Of a stretch of DNA of 64,000 bases, positions 25,694 to 34,759 are shown in pieces. The notes beneath the pieces were generated by a model, which saw only the letters and a list, made by a program, of their open reading frames with translations, did not search any database and was not told the DNA's origin. The stretch is taken from NCBI RefSeq assembly GCF_019417665.1, contig NZ_DXUU01000008.1:6288-70287 (forward strand), written 5' to 3'. The DNA comes from Ruminococcus sp. (lineage in GTDB: Bacteria; Bacillota; Clostridia; Oscillospirales; Ruminococcaceae). The first letter of the stretch is position 1. Every line of letters starts with the position of its first letter. The translations under genes and the position numbers were made by a program.

Positions 25694-26275
25694 TTACAGC
25701 ACTCCTTTCGTAGACAAAGTTTTTCCGGATTCCAGAGGTGTTACTGCCGTTTTCAGGGCATGAGCAACCGCTTTGAAAGCCGCTTCACATTTATGATGGT
25801 CGTTAGAACCATACAGCATATTCACATGGAGGGTAATTCCAGCGTTGAATGCAAAGGCACGGAAAAATTCTTCTGTGAGACATGCGTCATACTGTCCGAT
25901 CATGGCATTGGTAAACGTCCCCTGGAACACCAGAAACGGACGGTTGCTGATATCCAGACTGCAAAACGCCAGGGCTTCATCCATGGGAATATAAGCACTG
26001 CCATAGCGTGTGATGCCAGACTTGTCCTCCAGTGCTTCTCCCAGCGTCTTGCCTAGGACAATGCCCGTATCCTCAACGGTATGGTGTCCGTCCACGTGAA
26101 GATCGCCCTTGACGGCAATATCCATACTAATGCCGCTGTGCACGGAAAGTGCCATAAGCATATGGTCAAAAAAACCGATGCCCGTGCAGATGTTGGCGGT
26201 GCCCTGGTTGTCCAATGTCACTTTTACCTGGATGATTGTTTCTTTTGTCTTGCGTGTGAGCTGCGCTTGTCGCAT
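25694..26275 (-). CDS. hisB: Imidazoleglycerol-phosphate dehydratase
   Basis: Dehydrates imidazole glycerol phosphate. 193 residues, the monofunctional form without the histidinol phosphatase domain. Metal-binding histidines in GDLHVDGHHTVEDTGIVLGK and SNDHHKCEAAFKA, plus FFDHMLMALSVHSG. SD AAAGGAGG precedes the start. A separate histidinol-phosphatase would be needed and is not seen in the window. Confidence 0.97.
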   Translation of the reverse strand: MRQAQLTRKTKETIIQVKVTLDNQGTANICTGIGFFDHMLMALSVHSGISMDIAVKGDLHVDGHHTVEDTGIVLGKTLGEALEDKSGITRYGSAYIPMDEALAFCSLDISNRPFLVFQGTFTNAMIGQYDACLTEEFFRAFAFNAGITLHVNMLYGSNDHHKCEAAFKAVAHALKTAVTPLESGKTLSTKGVL

Positions 26276-26292
26276 TGCGGTACCTCCTTTGA

Positions 26293-26496
26293 TTATCCAT
26301 CAAGCGCCGATGGATTTGTCACAACAGGATTTCCATTGGTATCCAATAGCGGCGTCAATCCACCTGCGTAACCAGATTTCACCCACAGATAATTTACTCC
26401 TGTTTCCTTATCTACAATCACCTGTATCAGTCCGGATTCTTTCATCTGGCTTCCTTCTTTTATAATTACTGCAAATCTTTCGTCTTTCTTCGCCAT
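26293..26496 (-). CDS. DUF6440 family small protein
   Basis: 67 residues. The middle, QVIVDKETGVNYLWVKSGYA followed by GGLTPLLDTNGNPVV, matches my recollection of the DUF6440 pattern (a DKxTGVxYL strand, then SGYAGGLT, then a D-x-x-G turn). No function is known for that family. SD GGAGG lies 9 nt before the ATG. The gene sits in the hisD-hisB gap with the nitroreductase, in A+T-richer sequence. Confidence 0.7.
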   Translation of the reverse strand: MAKKDERFAVIIKEGSQMKESGLIQVIVDKETGVNYLWVKSGYAGGLTPLLDTNGNPVVTNPSALDG

Positions 26497-26557
26497 TATT
26501 TGCTGCCTCCATCAATTTTGATTTCTTTTTATACGGTTGAAATTTGGCGATACTCTT

Positions 26558-27184
26558 TCACCAAATATTTTTATGTATTCTATCATGTAGAGAATATGGT
26601 TTCTGTTCAATAGATGCCGCATGTTCACTGGGTTTTCCTACTGCAATAAAACATGGCATCAGATAGTCATCGGGAAAACGCAAAACTGATTTTACCCAAT
26701 CTCCTTCCTCTCCCAAAGGAACACGCAATGCACAAGCGTATCCTTCCGCAGTGGCAGCAAGAAACATATTTTCAATACAACACCAGATGGATGCGAGACC
26801 ATTTAAGTGAGAAAGATTATCAGGATGTAATATATCTGTATTTTGTTTAAACAACGGAACGATTAGGCAAGAGGCTTCAGCAAGCATACGATATTGCTTC
26901 GGAATTGCATTTTTATACGCATTCTGCTGGCAATTGTCCTTTAGATTCCATTCCATTAATATGTTATTGATTTCCTCATCTGATATTTCAACCGGAATTT
27001 TATCAATCAGCTTCAGGACAACACCCTTGTCCTTTATCACAATAAAGTGCCAATCTCTCATATGATCATTTGTCGGGGCTTTCATTCCAGCAGAGATGAT
27101 TTTTTCAATGATTTCATCATCCATAGAAACATTTTCAAAATCCCGAATGGTTCGTCTTGAATTTACAACCTCATAGAAATCCAT
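26558..27184 (-). CDS. Nitroreductase-family flavoprotein
   Basis: 208 residues, FMN-dependent oxidoreductase fold. N-terminal VVNSRRTIRDFENVSMDDE and AGMKAPTNDHMRDWHFIVI contact FMN in this family; LASIWCCIENMFLAATAEGY and PCFIAVGKPSEHAA are the other family stretches. Substrate is unknown. It is more A+T-rich in base use than hisD or hisB, lies between them with tight spacing (11 nt after hisD), and is not part of histidine synthesis, so a later insertion is likely. Confidence 0.88.
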   Translation of the reverse strand: MDFYEVVNSRRTIRDFENVSMDDEIIEKIISAGMKAPTNDHMRDWHFIVIKDKGVVLKLIDKIPVEISDEEINNILMEWNLKDNCQQNAYKNAIPKQYRMLAEASCLIVPLFKQNTDILHPDNLSHLNGLASIWCCIENMFLAATAEGYACALRVPLGEEGDWVKSVLRFPDDYLMPCFIAVGKPSEHAASIEQKPYSLHDRIHKNIW

Positions 27185-27195
27185 AATATCTCCTA

Positions 27196-28500
27196 TTACT
27201 GCTTTTCCTCAAACCTCACCGTAATGGCATTCGCATGCGCCGTCAGCCCTTCCTTATTGGCAATCAGCACAATATCCTCCTTCGCCGCTTCCAAGGCATC
27301 CTTCGTGTAATAAGTATAGCTGGAGCGTTTGGTAAAGCTCTGCACGCCCAGCGGCGAGAAGAACCGTGCCGTACCACTGGTGGGCAGCACGTGGTTCGGA
27401 CCTGCGTAATAATCCCCCAAAGGCTCAGACGCATACGGTCCCAGGAATACAGAACCGGCGTTATCCAGTGCCCCCAGCAGTTCCATGGGATTTTTCATGA
27501 GAACTTCCAGGTGTTCCGGTGCAATACGATTTGCCAAAGCTGTCGCTTCTTCCCGACTATCACACAGCAGTACTGCACCATACTCGTTCATAGACTTTTC
27601 GATGATCTCTTTCCGGGAAAGATACTGCACCTGACGATTGACCTCTGCCTGTACCTTTTCTGCCAGTTCTGCGCTGGTGGTCACCAGAATGGACGAAGCC
27701 AGCACATCGTGCTCCGCCTGGGACATAAGATCAGCTGCCACGAATTTCGGGTCGGCTGTCTCGTCTGCCATAACCAGAACTTCGCTGGGGCCTGCGATCA
27801 TATCGATATCCACCACGCCATACAGCAGCTTCTTCGCCGTTGCCACGTAGATGTTGCCGGGCCCCACGATTTTGTCCACCTTTGGGATCTCTTCCGTACC
27901 GTATGCCAACGCTGCAATTGCCTGTGCGCCGCCGGACAGGAATACACGGTCAACGCCGCAGAGTCCCGCAGCTACCAGAATATCTGGATTCGGTGTGCCG
28001 TCCTTGCAAGGCGGTGTTACCATAATAATTTCTTTGACACCTGCGATCTTTGCCGGTACTGCATTCATAATAACGCTGGAGGGATATGCCGCCGTGCCGC
28101 CCGGTACGTACAAGCCTACCCGTGCCAGACCACGGACACGCTGTCCCATAATGACACCGTTGGGCAATGCATTCACAAAGCCCTGCTGTACCTGACGCTG
28201 GTGGAAATCCCGGACGTTTTCAATGGCATTCAGCATAGCATCCACAAATGCTGGGTCTGCCTCTGTCATGGCATCGTTGATCACATCTCTCGGCACCTCG
28301 TAATACTGGGGCAGACTGCCGTCAAATTTTAAGGTGTAATTCTTGACAGCTTCGTCACCGCCAGCCTTTACAGTACAGATGATCTCGCTGACTGTTTCTG
28401 TCACACGTTGGTTGGTTTCGCTGGCGCGAGTGTCAAGGCTGGTGAAAAATGCTTCACGCTCCTGCACATCGCTGGCGTTAATGGTTTTCATCGTAATCAT
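27196..28500 (-). CDS. hisD: Histidinol dehydrogenase
   Basis: Oxidises histidinol to histidine in two NAD-dependent steps. 434 residues. Motifs: RVGLYVPGGTAAYPSSVIMN, GPGNIYVATAKKLLYG, IAGPSEVLVMADE, the zinc site DLMSQAEHD and NRIAPEHLEV with the catalytic His. The ATG at 28500 overlaps the hisG stop (ATGA) and has GAGGAGG 10 nt upstream; a second ATG three codons later is also possible. Confidence 0.97.
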   Translation of the reverse strand: MITMKTINASDVQEREAFFTSLDTRASETNQRVTETVSEIICTVKAGGDEAVKNYTLKFDGSLPQYYEVPRDVINDAMTEADPAFVDAMLNAIENVRDFHQRQVQQGFVNALPNGVIMGQRVRGLARVGLYVPGGTAAYPSSVIMNAVPAKIAGVKEIIMVTPPCKDGTPNPDILVAAGLCGVDRVFLSGGAQAIAALAYGTEEIPKVDKIVGPGNIYVATAKKLLYGVVDIDMIAGPSEVLVMADETADPKFVAADLMSQAEHDVLASSILVTTSAELAEKVQAEVNRQVQYLSRKEIIEKSMNEYGAVLLCDSREEATALANRIAPEHLEVLMKNPMELLGALDNAGSVFLGPYASEPLGDYYAGPNHVLPTSGTARFFSPLGVQSFTKRSSYTYYTKDALEAAKEDIVLIANKEGLTAHANAITVRFEEKQ

Positions 28501-29132
28501 TTCTGCAATGCCTCCTCGATCTGTTGGATCAATGCTTCAATTTCTGTTTGACGCAGTTTCAGGCTGACGGTGTTGGCAATGAGCCGTGCCGAAATGGGCA
28601 CAACATCCTCTACCACTTCCAGCCCGTTTTCTCGCAGGGTCACGCCTGTCTCTACAATGTCCACGATACCGTCTGCCAGTCCCAACAGCGGTGCAAGCTC
28701 AACAGAGCCTTCGATCTTGACAATATCCACGTCCATGCCCTTGCTCTCAAAAAAGCGGCGTGCTACATTGGGATACTTTGTAGCAATGCACTTTACGCCA
28801 AAGCCGCTGTAAAAGTCCGTTCCCTTCTTTGCCGCCAGTGCAAACTTGCATCTACCGAAGCCCAGGTCGACCAGTTCAAAGAACTTGCCCTGCATTTCAA
28901 TAATGGTATCTTTTCCCACAACGCCCATATCGCACACGCCGTGCTCGACATAAGTAATAACATCATTTGCCTTTGCCAGAACAACTTCCAAATTCGCATC
29001 GGGAATGGGCAGGATCAGCCGGCGTCCCTTTTCCCGGACAGCCGTGCAGTCAAACCCCAAGCTTTCCAGCAGACCAATGGTATCCTTTTCTAGTCTGCCC
29101 TTTGTCAATGCCATTCTCAAGGGTTTTGCCAT
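28497..29132 (-). CDS. hisG: ATP phosphoribosyltransferase, short form
   Basis: First, committed step of histidine synthesis. 211 residues: the short catalytic form without the C-terminal histidine-sensing domain. Signatures ALTKGRLEKDTIGLLES, DVITYVEHGVCDMGVVGKD and the PRPP-binding ADGIVDIVETGVTLREN. Short HisG needs HisZ for activity and feedback control, and hisZ lies immediately upstream. Confidence 0.97.
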   Translation of the reverse strand: MAKPLRMALTKGRLEKDTIGLLESLGFDCTAVREKGRRLILPIPDANLEVVLAKANDVITYVEHGVCDMGVVGKDTIIEMQGKFFELVDLGFGRCKFALAAKKGTDFYSGFGVKCIATKYPNVARRFFESKGMDVDIVKIEGSVELAPLLGLADGIVDIVETGVTLRENGLEVVEDVVPISARLIANTVSLKLRQTEIEALIQQIEEALQK

Positions 29133-30323
29133 TTATTCCACCTCCGTAATTTCTTCATCCACAATGACAACTTTGCCGATCCTGCGGTCTTTTGCATATT
29201 CCCGTACCAGGTCGATGGAATCGAAGAAAGCATATTCCACGATCTGCCCCTTGGCACGCAGTTCCTGAGACACTGTCACCGCTTTCATCTCATAGCCCGG
29301 TGCAGCATAGATCACGGCATCTGCTGGCTGCACTGCCACATCCTTGTTCTTCCGCAGGATATTGGAAACTGCATCCACATTCACCGCAAAGCCCGTTGCC
29401 GGAATATCATAGCCAAAATCAGACAATAGTTTGTTATATCTGCCGCCGGAGAGTACCTCTTCACCGTAACCCTCCAGATAGCCCTTGATGATCACACCTG
29501 TATAATAATCCGCATTGTTGACCATACCCAGATCCACAGTCAGTCTGCCAGCACCGATCACTTCTGAAAGATCCTCATACAGCTTCCGCAGATCCATGAG
29601 GATCTCATCAATGCGCTGATTAGAGTACAGCTGAGATGCCTTTTCGAATACTTCCTCTCCTCCGAACAGTGCCGGCAGCTTTTTCAGTGCCGCTGCTGCT
29701 CTGGAATCTCCCATGGTATCCAACACATCGTTCAGCGCCGGATAGTTCTTCGTTTCAATAAGATAACGGATATTCTCCCGCTCTTCCGGTGTAGCATTCA
29801 ATTCACGCATTAGTTCCTTGAATACCCCGGCATCGCCCAGTTCCAGAGAAAAGCTGTCGTTGCTGCACGCAGAAAGTACCTCAATGGCAGTGGTGATCAT
29901 TTCCACGTCCGCCATATAGGAAGCAGAGCCGAGAAGTTCGATACCAGTTTGCGTGATCTCGTCACTGCGGCCTTTCAGTGCTGGTTCGAAACGATACACG
30001 CTCTGATTATAATACAGCCGCAGGGGCAGTGAAGCATCCCGGAGACGTGTGGCAACAACACGTGCAATGGGCATAGTGGACTCCGGACGCAGTACCAGCA
30101 GACGTCCCTTGCTGTCTGTCATTTTATACAGCCGTTCCTGGGGATAATGACCGGATTCCGACTGGAATACATCAAAAAATTCCAATCCTGGCGTCGTCAG
30201 CTCCGAATAGCCCTTGCTGCGGAAAATGGCATGCAGCTTATGCTCTGTTTCACGGCGCACCAAGCATTCTTCAAACAAAAAATCTTTTGTCCCCTCCGGC
30301 GTAATCAAATCATATTTTCTCAT
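29133..30323 (-). CDS. hisZ: ATP phosphoribosyltransferase regulatory subunit
   Basis: 396-residue paralogue of histidyl-tRNA synthetase that forms the regulatory part of the HisG-HisZ complex. It begins YDLITPEGTKDFLFEE and has LLVLRPESTMPIARVVATRL and VYRFEPALKGRSDEITQTGI. The C-terminal anticodon-type domain of true HisS is reduced, and full HisS class II motifs are imperfect. First gene of the his operon; SD AAGGAGG precedes the ATG. Confidence 0.93.
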   Translation of the reverse strand: MRKYDLITPEGTKDFLFEECLVRRETEHKLHAIFRSKGYSELTTPGLEFFDVFQSESGHYPQERLYKMTDSKGRLLVLRPESTMPIARVVATRLRDASLPLRLYYNQSVYRFEPALKGRSDEITQTGIELLGSASYMADVEMITTAIEVLSACSNDSFSLELGDAGVFKELMRELNATPEERENIRYLIETKNYPALNDVLDTMGDSRAAAALKKLPALFGGEEVFEKASQLYSNQRIDEILMDLRKLYEDLSEVIGAGRLTVDLGMVNNADYYTGVIIKGYLEGYGEEVLSGGRYNKLLSDFGYDIPATGFAVNVDAVSNILRKNKDVAVQPADAVIYAAPGYEMKAVTVSQELRAKGQIVEYAFFDSIDLVREYAKDRRIGKVVIVDEEITEVE

Positions 30324-30362
30324 AGGTTCCTCCTTATCGCTTTATCATACTAACACAATACT

Positions 30363-30391
30363 ATAGTACCACAGAAAAATACATCTGTCAA
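30363..30391 (-). promoter_or_regulatory. Sigma-A promoter of the histidine operon
   Basis: Minus strand TTGACA (30386-30391), a perfect -35, a 17-bp spacer, then TACTAT (30363-30368). It lies in the 78-nt polC-hisZ gap. The leader is only about 30 nt, too short for a T-box or a His attenuator. Confidence 0.75.
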
Positions 30392-30401
30392 GATTCTGTA
30401 C

Positions 30402-33400
30402 TCAAAAGAGCATCATCTGGCTTGATTTCGGCAAATCGCCCAAAGCGTTCATCTGTTCCAGGGTCTCGATTATGGTTTTTGACGCACTGCTCTGCGCCTG
30501 GAATTCTTCAATAGAAATAAAGTTCCGCTTCTGTGCTGTTTCATAGAGATTACGTGCCGCAGAAACGCCGATGCCGGGAATGGCACTGAACGGGATGCGG
30601 ACTTTATTCTCCTCCACCAGATAGCGGTCGGCGTGGGACTTGTACAGATCAATGGGCAGGAATTCACAGCCACGGCTGAGCATTTCATTGACAATGAGCA
30701 GCGTATCCAGCAGGTCGCTTTCCTTTTTGGAACGGTCGTTGCCCTTTTCTTTCAGTTCCTCGATTTTGGCACGGACAGCATCCTTACCCTGCAGTGCCAG
30801 AACCGGATCGAAGTCATCCCCTCGTGTACTGAAATACACCGCATAATACGCCAGCGGATAATAGAGCTTGAACCAGCCCAGCTTGATGGCCGCCGTAACA
30901 TACGCCGCCGCATGAGCTTTCGGAAACATATACTTGATTTTCAGGCAGCTGTCAATATACCACTGGGGTACGTCATGATCCTTGAGCATTTGCACACGTT
31001 CTGGGGTAAAGGTTTTGGGTGCCTTGCCCTTACGGGTATCCTCCATGATCTGGAATGCCTGCTTCGGCTCAACGCCTTTATGGAGCAAGTAGGTCATAAT
31101 ACTGTCACGTGTTCCGATCACATCCGAAATGGTACATGTTCCATTGTCAATGAGATCCTTTGCATTGCCCAACCATACATCTGTACCGTGGGACAAACCG
31201 GAGACCTGCAAAAAGTCGCTGAATTTTTTTGGCTTGGAATCTAGCAGCATCTGGATGGTAAAGCCGGTTCCCATCTCCGGAATACCGAGACTTCCCGTCT
31301 GGCAGTAGATCTCCTCCGGCGTCACACCCAACACAGACGCATCCGTGCACATCTGAATGACCTTGGGATCTGTAGTAGGTACATCATGAATGGAAATTCC
31401 CGTGGCATCCTCCAGGTGCTTATACATGGTAGGTACCACATGTCCCAGTTCGTCCAGCTTCAGAATGGTATCATGGAGCGAATGGAAGTCGAAGTGAGTC
31501 GTCAGAATATCCGACTCGGCATCGTCTGCCGGATGCTGCACCGGAGTGAAGTCGTATACATCATAGTCACTCGGTACAACGACCATACCGCCGGGATGCT
31601 GACCGGTAGTTCTCTTGATACCGGTACAGCCGATGGAAAGCCGGTTGATCTCTGTGGGACTGCATTGTATCCCACGTTCTTCCAGATATTTTTTTACATA
31701 ACCATAGGCAGTTTTGTCTGCAACGGCGGCAATGGTTCCCGCCTTGAACACATTATCCCGTCCGAACAGCTCCTCTGTATAGCGATGGGCTGAGGACTGG
31801 TATTCACCAGAGAAGTTCAGGTCAATATCCGGTGCTTTATCACCGTCGAAGCCCAGGAAGGTCTCAAAGGGAATGTCATGTCCGTCACGGTTCATTTCCT
31901 CGCCGCATTCTGGACAGTTTTTCGGCGGTAAGTCAAAGCCGGATCCGACACTGCCGTCTGTGATAAATTCGCTGTGTTTGCACTTGGGGCAGACATAGTG
32001 GGGTGCCAGAGGATTTACCTCTGAGATACCCGCCATGGATGCTACAAAGGAAGAGCCGACGGAACCACGGGAACCAACCTGATAGCCGTGATCCACGCTG
32101 TCCCATACCAGCTTCTGGGCGATGATATACAGTACGGAGAAGCCATGCTTGATAATGGAAGAAAGTTCCCGATCCAGCCGCTTTTCCACCAGCTCCGGCA
32201 TAGGATCGCCATAGATTTCCTTTGCCTTTGTAGTCGTGATCCGCACCAAGTCTTCCTCTGCGCCATCAATGGTGGGCGTAAAGGTTCCTTTCGGGAACGG
32301 ACGAATTTTTTCGATCTGATCGGCAATGGCATTGGTGTTGGTCACAACAATCTCATATGCCTTTTCCTCCCCCAGGTAGGAAAATTCCTCCAGCATTTCC
32401 TCTGTGGTGCGCAGATAAAGGGGTGCCTGATTTCCGGCATCCTCAAAACCTTGTCCGGCTTGCAGGATCTCACGGTAAATGGCATCCTCCCGATCCATAA
32501 AATGCACGTCACAAGTCGCACAAACAGGAATGCCCAGTTCGTCACCCAGTGCAACAATACGCTTGTTGTACTCCTGTAATTCCTCCATATTGGCAGCAGT
32601 GCCATTTCGGATCATGAAAGCATTGTTTCCCACAGGTTGGATCTCCAGGTAATCATAGAATTTTGCTAGCTTCACCAATTCCTCATGGGACTTTTCCTCT
32701 ACCATTGCCTGAAACAGCTCACCAGCTTCGCAGGCACTGCCGAAAATCAATCCTTCTCGATGCTGCATGAGTACAGACTTTGGGATCAAGGGTTTACGAT
32801 AGAAACATTCAATATGTCCATAGGAGATCAGCTTGTAGAGATTTTTCAAGCCCACGTGATTACGCACCAGAATAATCTGATGATAGGATTTCAATTTTCT
32901 CACATCGATCTCCTGGGTCTTGGTGTTCAGATCAGAGAGCATGGTCGCCCCCTTGGTCTGCACCAATCGTGTCACCAGTTCGATATAAATCTTTGCTAAC
33001 ATCTGTGCATCGTCCGATGCCCGGTGATGGTCGAATTTTCCCAGCTTTAACGCTTTTGCTACGCCGTCCAACTTATGACGGTACAGCGTCTGCAGCATAC
33101 ACTTACAAAGCACCAGCGTATCCAGTGTGGCAAACTCAAATGCAATACCATGTCGTTTGCAAACATTGCGCACAAAGGTTGTATCAAACCGAGCATTGTG
33201 TGCCGCCAGAACGGGATGATCGCCGCAGAATTCCATGAATTTCCGGACTGCTTCTGCTTCCTTGGGTGCGTCTGCCACCATAGCATCTGTAATGCCGGTC
33301 AGTTCCACAATCTTCGGCGGAATGGAGCGTTCCGGATTGACCATAGTATTAAAAGTATCCACCACTTGCATCCCACGCATCCGCACAGCACCGATCTCTG

Positions 33401-34739
33401 TAAGACGATCCTGGGACATGCTGAGTCCGGTCGTCTCCACGTCAAAAATGATGATCTCGTCCTGTAATGTCCGGTTTCCTGGATCATCCACAACAAGCTG
33501 ACGATTCAAATCGTTGACAACATAGGCTTCGCATCCAAAGATCACCTTGAAGTTTTTGTCCTTGAAACCGTCCCATGCGGACATAGCCTCTGGAAATGCC
33601 TGTGCGATACCGTGATCTGTGATAGCAATGGCTGGATGTCCCCAGTCATAGGCACGCTGCACCAACTTTGCACATGGAGTCACTGCATCCATTTGCGACA
33701 TGTTGGTATGGCAGTGCAGCTCCACACGTTTTTTCGGTGCTCCGTCTGTTTTTCGCTGCCGCTTCACCATAACAATGGATTCCGGCTTCAGTACCTCTTC
33801 CCGGGCAAATTCGTCATAAGCAATTCTCCCCAGTACGAGAAGAGTACTGCCTTTTTTTATCTCTCCATATGGCAATTCGGAAATGCTCTTTGTAGTGTCA
33901 AACACTTTAACAAGAACAGAATAGTTGCCATCAGTAATCTGATAGGTCAATACAGTGCGTTCGCCCCGCACTTCACGGGATTCCATAGCAAAAACATCGC
34001 CCATAACCACAATGCGCTGATTCTGTACCTCCATAGCCTCCCAGATAGGCATGGGAATATCCCGGATGGGTCTGCCTTTGATGAGCACAGCGCTCCCAGG
34101 AATCACACCTGGGATTTCTTCATTCATGGCTACACTCTGTGCTGTGGGCTTAGGCGGTTTTGCACCGTCTCCTGCCGAAGGTGCCGGCGTCGGTGTCTGG
34201 AGCTGTTCCGCATGTTTCGGCAGTTCCTGTTCCGCCTTGGCGATCATCGCTTGGAATTCATCTTCTGTGACACTGGCAGTACCCTGGAATTTCACCTGAA
34301 TTTTCCGGGAAAACAGCTGTTCCAGCAAGCCGGAAAAATACTCCGCCACGTGATATTTTTCAAGAATTTCAAAGCCGCCGTTATGTAACTGGATCTCCAG
34401 CTTATCACCCTCAAATGTTACGTCTGCTCCGTCGATGAACCCATTGACAACTGTCATCTCCCGTTTGAGAAAAATGACCAGATCTGAAAAATACGCCATG
34501 GAAAACAGCTCCGGCGCATACTGGGGATGCAGCCGCACAGCATGAATCTCCAGGCGAATCTCCAGTTCATGCTCCAGTGACAGCAGATCCTGCACCGGAA
34601 CGAGATGGGAAAATGCAATATAAAACGAAATTTTCGTCAGGTTTTCCGAATAGGTCATACGTTTCAGAATGCCGTCCTGTACGGACTGGGGCATCACCGG
34701 GACATATTCCTCCAAAAACGCTGCGAAATTCAAATCCAT
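30402..34739 (-). CDS. polC: DNA polymerase III alpha subunit, PolC type
   Basis: Replicative polymerase of low-G+C Gram-positives with its own proofreading exonuclease. About 1445 residues from ATG 34739, where TAGGAG lies 8 nt upstream; a GTG three codons earlier is weaker. Order: N-terminal domain 1-210, OB fold about 215-330, PHP domain from about 337 (VELHCHTNMSQMDA) interrupted by the DEDD exonuclease (IIFDVETTGLS at about 430), then the palm with DIDLNFSGEYQ and the C-terminal zinc and duplex-binding parts. Last gene of the pyrH-to-polC run, with the his promoter starting just after it. Confidence 0.97.
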   Translation of the reverse strand: MDLNFAAFLEEYVPVMPQSVQDGILKRMTYSENLTKISFYIAFSHLVPVQDLLSLEHELEIRLEIHAVRLHPQYAPELFSMAYFSDLVIFLKREMTVVNGFIDGADVTFEGDKLEIQLHNGGFEILEKYHVAEYFSGLLEQLFSRKIQVKFQGTASVTEDEFQAMIAKAEQELPKHAEQLQTPTPAPSAGDGAKPPKPTAQSVAMNEEIPGVIPGSAVLIKGRPIRDIPMPIWEAMEVQNQRIVVMGDVFAMESREVRGERTVLTYQITDGNYSVLVKVFDTTKSISELPYGEIKKGSTLLVLGRIAYDEFAREEVLKPESIVMVKRQRKTDGAPKKRVELHCHTNMSQMDAVTPCAKLVQRAYDWGHPAIAITDHGIAQAFPEAMSAWDGFKDKNFKVIFGCEAYVVNDLNRQLVVDDPGNRTLQDEIIIFDVETTGLSMSQDRLTEIGAVRMRGMQVVDTFNTMVNPERSIPPKIVELTGITDAMVADAPKEAEAVRKFMEFCGDHPVLAAHNARFDTTFVRNVCKRHGIAFEFATLDTLVLCKCMLQTLYRHKLDGVAKALKLGKFDHHRASDDAQMLAKIYIELVTRLVQTKGATMLSDLNTKTQEIDVRKLKSYHQIILVRNHVGLKNLYKLISYGHIECFYRKPLIPKSVLMQHREGLIFGSACEAGELFQAMVEEKSHEELVKLAKFYDYLEIQPVGNNAFMIRNGTAANMEELQEYNKRIVALGDELGIPVCATCDVHFMDREDAIYREILQAGQGFEDAGNQAPLYLRTTEEMLEEFSYLGEEKAYEIVVTNTNAIADQIEKIRPFPKGTFTPTIDGAEEDLVRITTTKAKEIYGDPMPELVEKRLDRELSSIIKHGFSVLYIIAQKLVWDSVDHGYQVGSRGSVGSSFVASMAGISEVNPLAPHYVCPKCKHSEFITDGSVGSGFDLPPKNCPECGEEMNRDGHDIPFETFLGFDGDKAPDIDLNFSGEYQSSAHRYTEELFGRDNVFKAGTIAAVADKTAYGYVKKYLEERGIQCSPTEINRLSIGCTGIKRTTGQHPGGMVVVPSDYDVYDFTPVQHPADDAESDILTTHFDFHSLHDTILKLDELGHVVPTMYKHLEDATGISIHDVPTTDPKVIQMCTDASVLGVTPEEIYCQTGSLGIPEMGTGFTIQMLLDSKPKKFSDFLQVSGLSHGTDVWLGNAKDLIDNGTCTISDVIGTRDSIMTYLLHKGVEPKQAFQIMEDTRKGKAPKTFTPERVQMLKDHDVPQWYIDSCLKIKYMFPKAHAAAYVTAAIKLGWFKLYYPLAYYAVYFSTRGDDFDPVLALQGKDAVRAKIEELKEKGNDRSKKESDLLDTLLIVNEMLSRGCEFLPIDLYKSHADRYLVEENKVRIPFSAIPGIGVSAARNLYETAQKRNFISIEEFQAQSSASKTIIETLEQMNALGDLPKSSQMMLF

Positions 34740-34759
34740 ATGTTCCACTCCTACTGCTC

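Noticed and set aside
30324..30401. Possible His attenuator or T-box before hisZ
   Set aside because: The leader after the promoter is about 30 nt, too short for either, and no His codon run is present.
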